Part shown: in pieces, positions 13,587-18,213 of the stretch
How positions within the stretch are numbered: the stretch's first letter is position 1
Layout: every line of letters starts with the position of its first letter
Source of the DNA: RGIG8748 sp045578205
GTDB taxonomy: Bacteria > Bacillota > Clostridia > UMGS1810
Assembly (NCBI GenBank): GCA_045578205.1
Contig: JAZNJU010000049.1
Location: 1-18,213 of the forward strand
Reading direction: 5' to 3'
DNA: 18,213 nt
Notes under the pieces: generated by a model
Seen by the model: the letters and a program-made list of their open reading frames with translations, nothing else
What the model was told of the DNA's origin: nothing
Database searches by the model: none
Made by a program: the position numbers and the translations under genes

Positions 13587-13866
13587 TTAAGCAGTTGCGT
13601 TAGTATCTGAACTCGCCAAAAACAAGTAAAATAGCCGTTTTTCTTCGTTGTCGGTCTTGAAATACGTCAGTATTCCTGCGACCTGTCGCCTCGAAAAACA
13701 AACAATTTTATCTTGTTTTTGGTTCAAAGAATTTTCGGTGCTGTGTTTTTGCGGCAATGCGAGGCAAAAACGCAGTAAATGCTGACGCATTTGCGAGTAT
13801 TTTAACGACGCAGTAGCGTAAAAACACGCACCCAAAACGGGTTCGGATACTGACGCAACTGCTTAA
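13587..13866 (+). mobile_element. MITE-like element with 25-bp terminal inverted repeats and flanking TTAA
   Basis: TTAA occurs at 13587-13590 and 13863-13866. Just inside lie inverted repeats of 25 bases, 13591-13615 and 13838-13862, identical at 22 positions. The interior is rich in hairpins. CCAAAAACAAG (13616-13626) pairs with 13712-13722. CTGTGTTTTTGC (13741-13752) pairs with 13764-13775 with one G-U pair. AAATGC (13777-13782) pairs with 13787-13792. No transposase is encoded. Small size, terminal inverted repeats and a possible target duplication (TTAA or TA) fit a MITE mobilised in trans. A 12-base direct repeat GCAACTGCTTAA (13579-13590 and 13855-13866) makes the exact left edge ambiguous. 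A fixed cis-regulatory RNA is the alternative. Repeats elsewhere in the genome cannot be checked here. Confidence 0.65.
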
Positions 13867-13882
13867 CCAAAGGAGAAATCAT

Positions 13883-15970
13883 ATGAAAGTCATAATAGCC
13901 GAAAAGCCCAGTCTGGCTTCCAATATAGCAAATTCAATAGGTAATATGAAACGCCGTGACGGGTTTTATGAGGGCGGAGAATACATAGTAACATGGGTAT
14001 TCGGTCACCTTTTTTCTCTTTGCGATGTGGAAAAATACACAGGCGGAGAAGAAAACGGCAAGTGGACCATGCAGGGGCTTCCGTGTTTTCCCAAGGAGTT
14101 TTTGTTTGAACTTCGGAAAGATAAGGACAAAAAGGTTGATGCAGGTGTTCAGAAACAATTTGACATCATAACTTCTCTTTGCAACCGTGACGATGTTGAC
14201 ACAATAATAAACGCAGGCGATGCTGACCGCGAGGGAGAAATCATCATAAGACTTTGCGTGCGGTATGCACTAAAGACTCCCAAGGCGCAAAAGAGACTGT
14301 GGCTTCCCGACCAGACGAAAGAGACCATTCTTGAGGCTCTGTCCGTTATGGAGGATGACAGCAAATACGACAACCTTGCAAACGAAGGACTTGCAAGAAC
14401 ATACATGGACTGGCTGTACGGAATAAACTTAACAAGATATGCCACACTCAAAATCGGCAGTCTCATGCGAATAGGCAGGGTTATTGTTCCTATTGTAAAA
14501 GCCATATACGACAGGGACCTTGCAATACGCAATTTCCAAAAAGACATATACTACGCACTTGTGAGTAAAACAGAGATAGACGGTATTGAACTGGAACTTA
14601 CGAGCAAGCACAAATTTGAAAAAAATGATTTGTCAAGAGCACAGCGCTCCTGCGATGTGCTGAATGCCAATCCCGGAATTGTAACCGATGTAAAGTCAAA
14701 AAAGGACACGGTATCTCCCGGCAAACTTTATTCTCTTTCAAAACTTCAGAATGTACTTGGCAAGAAGTACAAGATGTCTATGGACGAAAGTTTGAAAGTG
14801 GTTCAGGATTTGTACGAAAAAGGCTATCTTACATACCCGAGAACAAATTCGGAGTATCTTGCAACTGCAGAAAAAGGCAAAGTTAAAGAAGTTATTAAAC
14901 TTGTGTCGGATTTGGGATATCCCGTTGAATTCAAAGATAAGAAGACTATATTCGACGACTCCAAGATAGAATCTCACAGTGCCCTTACTCCCACGAGGAA
15001 AATTCCGAATAAAGATGCACTTACAGAAAGTGAAAGAACTGTGTACACAATGGTACTCAGGCGTTTTGTTGCCGTGTTCTGCAGTGAGGAGTGCAAAGCG
15101 CTGAAGACGGAAATTACCATAGATGCTTCCGGCAAAGAGCAATATGTGGTAAAGGGTATGGTTATGGAAGAAGCAGGATGGACAAGGTATGACGATTACA
15201 CAAAAAAGGACAAAATGCTTCCGCCCCTCAAAAAAGGTGATGAGGTAATCTTGAATTTTGTTCCTACAGAAAAAGAAACATCCCCTCCGAAACATTACAC
15301 CATAGAAACACTCAATAACTATCTTAAAAATCCTTTCCGTGAGGACAAGGCAAACGCAGACTCCGATGACGACTCACAGGAATACAAGGCGATTTTTGAG
15401 GGTCTTGAACTGGGTACCGAAGCAACCCGTACGGGTATTATTGGCAACGCTCAAAAGAGCAGATATATAGAACTGAAAAAGGATGTGTATTACATTCTGC
15501 CTGACGGTGAAAAACTCATAGAATCCATTGCAAGACTTAATATTTCCATGGATAAATACAAAACCGCAACACTGGGTAAAGCACTAAAAAGCGTTTACAG
15601 AGGCGATATGACGGTAGATGACAGTCTGGAACTTGCGAAAAAAGAAATTCTGGAGGTTTTCCATTCCGTAAAACCCGATAGCGATGACGGATTTGTCGGA
15701 GACAAAATTGCTCCGTGTCCTCTTTGCGGAGGGGAGATTGTACGCTCTTGGCTTGGCTACAGTTGTACAGGCTACAAAGAAAACAACTGCAGATTTGTTT
15801 TAAAGAATGTTATTTGCTCCAGAGTTATCCCCAAAAATGCTGTGGAGGTTCTCCTGCGTGAGGGTAAAACTTCCAAACTGGACGGCTTCGTGTCGCAAAA
15901 AACAGGAAAGACTTTTTCGGCATCTTTGAAACTTGACGGAGAAAGGGCAGTTTTTGATTTTAATAATTGA
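13883..15970 (+). CDS. topB: DNA topoisomerase III (type IA), divergent
   Basis: A 695-residue type IA topoisomerase. The Toprim domain (about 1-140) has IIAEKPSLA with Glu7 and INAGDADREGEII with Asp113, Asp115 and Glu118. The catalytic Tyr318 lies in GYLTYPRTNSEYL. EATRTGII (513-520) is the usual later core motif. The C-terminus has a zinc-ribbon-like region: CPLCGG (612-617), SC at 627-628 and Cys636. It cuts one DNA strand through a 5'-phosphotyrosine and resolves hemicatenanes and replication intermediates. The motif normally read as GRVQTPTL is GRVIVPIV here (198-205), marking a divergent branch. AAAGGAG lies about 8 bases before ATG 13883. It is transcribed through the MITE-like leader. 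No conjugation genes are nearby, although TopB is also common on integrative elements. Confidence 0.93.
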   Translation: MKVIIAEKPSLASNIANSIGNMKRRDGFYEGGEYIVTWVFGHLFSLCDVEKYTGGEENGKWTMQGLPCFPKEFLFELRKDKDKKVDAGVQKQFDIITSLCNRDDVDTIINAGDADREGEIIIRLCVRYALKTPKAQKRLWLPDQTKETILEALSVMEDDSKYDNLANEGLARTYMDWLYGINLTRYATLKIGSLMRIGRVIVPIVKAIYDRDLAIRNFQKDIYYALVSKTEIDGIELELTSKHKFEKNDLSRAQRSCDVLNANPGIVTDVKSKKDTVSPGKLYSLSKLQNVLGKKYKMSMDESLKVVQDLYEKGYLTYPRTNSEYLATAEKGKVKEVIKLVSDLGYPVEFKDKKTIFDDSKIESHSALTPTRKIPNKDALTESERTVYTMVLRRFVAVFCSEECKALKTEITIDASGKEQYVVKGMVMEEAGWTRYDDYTKKDKMLPPLKKGDEVILNFVPTEKETSPPKHYTIETLNNYLKNPFREDKANADSDDDSQEYKAIFEGLELGTEATRTGIIGNAQKSRYIELKKDVYYILPDGEKLIESIARLNISMDKYKTATLGKALKSVYRGDMTVDDSLELAKKEILEVFHSVKPDSDDGFVGDKIAPCPLCGGEIVRSWLGYSCTGYKENNCRFVLKNVICSRVIPKNAVEVLLREGKTSKLDGFVSQKTGKTFSASLKLDGERAVFDFNN

Positions 15971-15995
15971 CATAAGAGGCAAATTGTGGTAATAT
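15967..15995 (+). promoter_or_regulatory. Sigma-A promoter for the hemolysin III gene
   Basis: A perfect TTGACA (15967-15972), 17-base spacer and TAATAT (15990-15995). The -35 overlaps the topB stop codon. Transcription should start near 16002. Confidence 0.75.
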
Positions 15996-16047
15996 AGTTA
16001 TTGAAATAAGATTATCCAATGTTACACATTATATGGAGATGATTACC

Positions 16048-16698
16048 GTGACCGACAACAAAAAACTTCGTGTTCAGACTCTTGGTGAAGAAATTGCAAA
16101 TGCCGTATCCCATGGGGTGGGAACTTTGCTTGCTATTGCCGCTTGTGTAATAGTCATAGTAAAATCTGCATTCACAAGCACCGCCATAGGCGTAGTCAGC
16201 GCTTGTATCTACGGAGCATCGCTTATTTTGCTCTACACTTTTTCATCGCTGTACCATTCACTTGTAAATGTCAAAGCAAAGTCAGTTTTCAGGGTGTTTG
16301 ACCATTGCTCCATATTTTTTCTCATACTGGGCACATACACACCCATTTGCCTGACCATGATCAAGGGTGCTATGGGTTGGACACTTTTCGGTATCAATAC
16401 ATTCTGCACCGTTGTGGGGATTGTTTTCAATTCCATAAGTCTTAAGAAATTTGCAAAACCCTCTCTGGTGTTGTATATACTCATGGGGTGGTCTGTTCTT
16501 ATAAGCATAAAACGTGTTATAGAGATCACACCTTTCACGGGATTGGTTTTTCTTGTTATAGGCGGTCTGTGCTATACCATAGGAATAATCTTCTACAAAC
16601 TCAAAAGTGTTAAATATATGCACTTTATCTGGCATCTTTTTGTGCTGGCAGGAAGCATAATGCACTATTTCTTTATCCTCTTTTACTGTTACAAATAA
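16048..16698 (+). CDS. Hemolysin III family (PAQR-like) membrane protein
   Basis: A protein of 216 residues with seven predicted TM segments. It carries the family's metal-site motifs: EEIANAVSHG near the N-terminus, SSLYHS, FDHCSIFFLILGTYTP in the middle, and HFIWHLFVLAGSIMH at the end, whose His and Asp residues bind zinc in PAQR proteins. The bacterial members are named for a Bacillus cereus haemolysin, but most are chromosomal housekeeping-like proteins of uncertain function, possibly lipid-related. I chose GTG 16048 because GGAG lies 9 bases upstream; ATG codons at 16033 and 16039 in the same frame have no usable binding site. It has its own promoter and is followed 9 bases later by the GIY-YIG gene. 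Confidence 0.88.
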   Translation: MTDNKKLRVQTLGEEIANAVSHGVGTLLAIAACVIVIVKSAFTSTAIGVVSACIYGASLILLYTFSSLYHSLVNVKAKSVFRVFDHCSIFFLILGTYTPICLTMIKGAMGWTLFGINTFCTVVGIVFNSISLKKFAKPSLVLYILMGWSVLISIKRVIEITPFTGLVFLVIGGLCYTIGIIFYKLKSVKYMHFIWHLFVLAGSIMHYFFILFYCYK

Positions 16699-16707
16699 GG
16701 TGATTAT

Positions 16708-17013
16708 ATGTACTATGTTTATGTTTTGCGCTGCAGTGACAACTCCCTCTACACGGGAATAACCTCGGATTTTAAAAAGCGGTTTGAAACTCATGCAAAC
16801 AAGGAAAATGCTGCCGCAAAATACACCAAATCCCACAATGTAACCGGAGTGGAGGCAATATGGACCTGCACACAAAAGGGTGATGCCCTAAGATTGGAAG
16901 CACGTATAAAGAAACTAAAAAAAATAAAGAAAGAAGAACTTATAAAAAATCCTTGTACAGTAAATCAATTAGGATTACAATGTGAATATGAAATATGCAA
17001 AAAGGGTTTGTAA
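16708..17013 (+). CDS. Small GIY-YIG domain protein (UPF0213 / YhbQ-YazA type)
   Basis: A 101-residue single-domain protein. VYVLRCSDNSLYTGIT (4-19) is the GIY-YIG strand pair. Conserved Arg25 lies in FKKRF, KYTKS follows in the middle, and the catalytic-type Glu64 lies in RLEARIKKL. Standalone members of this group are about 80-100 residues and have been described as nucleases acting on single-stranded or structured DNA in some species; the cellular role here is unknown. AAGGTGAT, which overlaps the preceding stop codon, serves as the ribosome binding site, so it is co-translated with the hemolysin III gene. A terminator-like hairpin overlaps its stop codon. Confidence 0.9.
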   Translation: MYYVYVLRCSDNSLYTGITSDFKKRFETHANKENAAAKYTKSHNVTGVEAIWTCTQKGDALRLEARIKKLKKIKKEELIKNPCTVNQLGLQCEYEICKKGL

Positions 17014-17045
17014 AAAAGCGTTTGAATTTTTTACATTCCCTTTTT
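16999..17045 (+). terminator. Terminator-like hairpin after the GIY-YIG gene
   Basis: AAAAAGGG (16999-17006) pairs with CCCTTTTT (17038-17045), and inside it TGTAAAAAA (17009-17017) pairs with TTTTTTACA (17027-17035), with a small internal bulge and a 9-base loop. The 3' arm ends in five Ts. The gene's last codons lie in the 5' arm. Stem GC content is low, so efficiency is uncertain. Confidence 0.5.
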
Positions 17046-17046
17046 G

Positions 17047-17075
17047 TTGATTTTGTTTAAATTTGGGTATATAAT
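17047..17075 (+). promoter_or_regulatory. Sigma-A promoter for cardiolipin synthase
   Basis: TTGATT (17047-17052), 17-base spacer and a perfect TATAAT (17070-17075), immediately after the hairpin at 16999-17045. The leader would be about 18 bases. Confidence 0.65.
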
Positions 17076-17099
17076 TATTGTTGGCAGGTGAAACAGACA

Positions 17100-18213
17100 A
17101 TGAAATTTTTAAAACCTTTATTCAGCAGGACATTTCTTGGAATTTTGTTCCTTATCATACAGTTGGTTTTACTCATACTTCCGATGCTTGGGGTATATGA
17201 AAGAAGCGTATATACTCATTTTTTCATAACCATGATGTCTCTTGTTGTTATAATATTTGAAATCAACCGAGAGACGGATTCGGGTTTCAAACTCATATGG
17301 ATAGCAATGATAGCCATTTTTCCGATATTCGGTGTGTTTTTGTATGTGTATGTCCATTCCGATGCCATTGGATTCTACATCAAAAAGCGTTTCGGAAGAC
17401 AGAACATAAGAACTTCAAAAATATCTTATTATATCGGCGAAAATTCTGAAAATGCACAGAAAGATGCAGGAGAAGAATACGGGATTATTTCCTATCTTCT
17501 CACCAAAGCATATGCACCTTGTTTCAAAGGACGAAACACGGAATATTTCTCCTTGGGGCAAGATATGTACGCAAGTCTTCTTAAGGATATAGAAAACGCA
17601 AAAGAATACATTTTCCTTGAATTTTTCATCATAAACGAAAGCGATTTCATGTGGAAAAATATCTATTCCCGTCTGCTTCAAAAGGTGAGGGAGGGAGTGG
17701 AAGTCCGTCTTATATACGATGCAATGGGTTCTCTTTCTCTTGTGAGCAGAAATTTTGACAAAAAACTCACAAGCGAGGGGATAAAATGCCTGCAGTTTTC
17801 TCCCGTTAAACCTTTCATATCTACCTATCACAACAACCGCAACCACAGGAAGATGGTAATAATAGACGGCAAGTATGCCTACACGGGCGGTATAAACATT
17901 GCCGATGAATATATAAACCGTAAAGTGCGATTCGGTCATTGGAAAGACACAGCGGTACGCATTGAGGGAGAGGGAGTCAAAGGATTTCTCCTTATGTATT
18001 TCAAAATCTGGGATTTTCTTTGTAAAACCAAGGGCCAAAACGAGCAATACTTTACACTTACACCGCCAATGGAGATACAAAGCGGTTATGTTGTTCCTTT
18101 CGACGACAGTCCCGTGGACGATGAATATGTCACAAGAAATCTATATCTGCACATAATAAATTCAGCAAAAGATTATGTGTATATAAATACCCCGTATCTT
18201 ATTTTGGACGATC
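17100..18213 (+). CDS. cls: Cardiolipin synthase (phospholipase D superfamily), 3' end beyond window
   Basis: The first 371 codons are present without a stop. Two N-terminal TM segments (about 12-32 and 36-52), a third hydrophobic stretch (about 65-87), and a linker lead to the first PLD domain. The HKD motif HRKMVIIDG lies in NHRKMVIIDGKYAYTGGINIADEY, the standard first catalytic site. The second HKD motif lies beyond the window. This matches the bacterial ClsA-type architecture of about 480-510 residues. The enzyme condenses two phosphatidylglycerol molecules into cardiolipin and glycerol at the membrane. AGGTGA lies 8 bases before ATG 17100. It has its own promoter and appears to be a separate transcription unit from the GIY-YIG gene. 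Confidence 0.93.
   Translation, partial: MKFLKPLFSRTFLGILFLIIQLVLLILPMLGVYERSVYTHFFITMMSLVVIIFEINRETDSGFKLIWIAMIAIFPIFGVFLYVYVHSDAIGFYIKKRFGRQNIRTSKISYYIGENSENAQKDAGEEYGIISYLLTKAYAPCFKGRNTEYFSLGQDMYASLLKDIENAKEYIFLEFFIINESDFMWKNIYSRLLQKVREGVEVRLIYDAMGSLSLVSRNFDKKLTSEGIKCLQFSPVKPFISTYHNNRNHRKMVIIDGKYAYTGGINIADEYINRKVRFGHWKDTAVRIEGEGVKGFLLMYFKIWDFLCKTKGQNEQYFTLTPPMEIQSGYVVPFDDSPVDDEYVTRNLYLHIINSAKDYVYINTPYLILDD

Noticed and set aside
13587..13835. An 82-codon minus-strand reading frame inside the MITE-like element
   Set aside because: It lies entirely within the hairpin-rich element, begins in the TTAA/terminal repeat, lacks a ribosome binding site and resembles no protein family; it is an incidental frame of the repeat.
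14738..15295. A 185-codon minus-strand reading frame opposite topB
   Set aside because: Cys/Phe/His-rich composition typical of the reverse of a lysine-rich gene, with no ribosome binding site; topB is intact on the plus strand.
17415..18080. A 221-codon minus-strand reading frame opposite cardiolipin synthase
   Set aside because: It is antisense to a clear PLD-family gene with motifs and promoter, and its translation has no recognisable domain.

Overview
The window looks like chromosomal DNA of a low-GC, Gram-positive anaerobe of the Clostridia (Bacillota). The signs are strong AGGAGG-type ribosome binding sites, sigma-A promoters with 16-17 bp spacers, heavy use of ATA and AGA codons, an Fe-S L-serine dehydratase, an S-layer-homology (SLH) protein, a clostridial-type SDR reductase and a divergent topoisomerase III. 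I see no rRNA, tRNA, CRISPR array, phage gene or transposase. Species cannot be assigned from sequence reading alone.

Layout. (1) Bases 1-901, minus strand: a DUF624/YesL-like membrane protein followed, with an ATGA overlap, by the first 16 codons of ribonuclease HI, cut by the window edge. (2) 902-1214: divergent promoter region with a strong extended -10 promoter and a hyphenated palindrome. (3) 1215-3415, plus: an L-serine dehydratase carrying an N-terminal XRE-type DNA-binding domain, then an SDR reductase resembling the EF-P 5-aminopentanone reductase group. (4) 3482-11987, plus: an OmpR-type response regulator, a sensor histidine kinase, a MacA-like adaptor with two adaptor modules, a MacB-type ATPase and permease, and a secreted SLH protein. 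This looks like one functional unit: sensor, exporter and cell-wall-anchored surface protein. A hairpin between kinase and adaptor has the adaptor's Shine-Dalgarno sequence in its 3' arm. (5) 11986-12032: a bidirectional terminator shared with a convergent MATE transporter (12052-13407, minus). (6) 13408-13882: back-to-back promoters for the MATE gene and topB, plus a 280-bp MITE-like element bounded by TTAA. The element sits between the topB promoter and the topB ribosome binding site, so it should be transcribed as a long folded leader. (7) 13883-17013, plus: topB, a hemolysin III family membrane protein and a small GIY-YIG protein. (8) 17100-end: a cardiolipin synthase truncated by the window edge.

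The observations most worth following are the HTH-serine dehydratase fusion with a candidate self-operator in its leader, the MITE-like topB leader whose arm mismatches stay pairable only in the topB mRNA, the ribosome binding site buried in a terminator-like hairpin ahead of the exporter operon, and the two-component/MacAB/SLH gene set.
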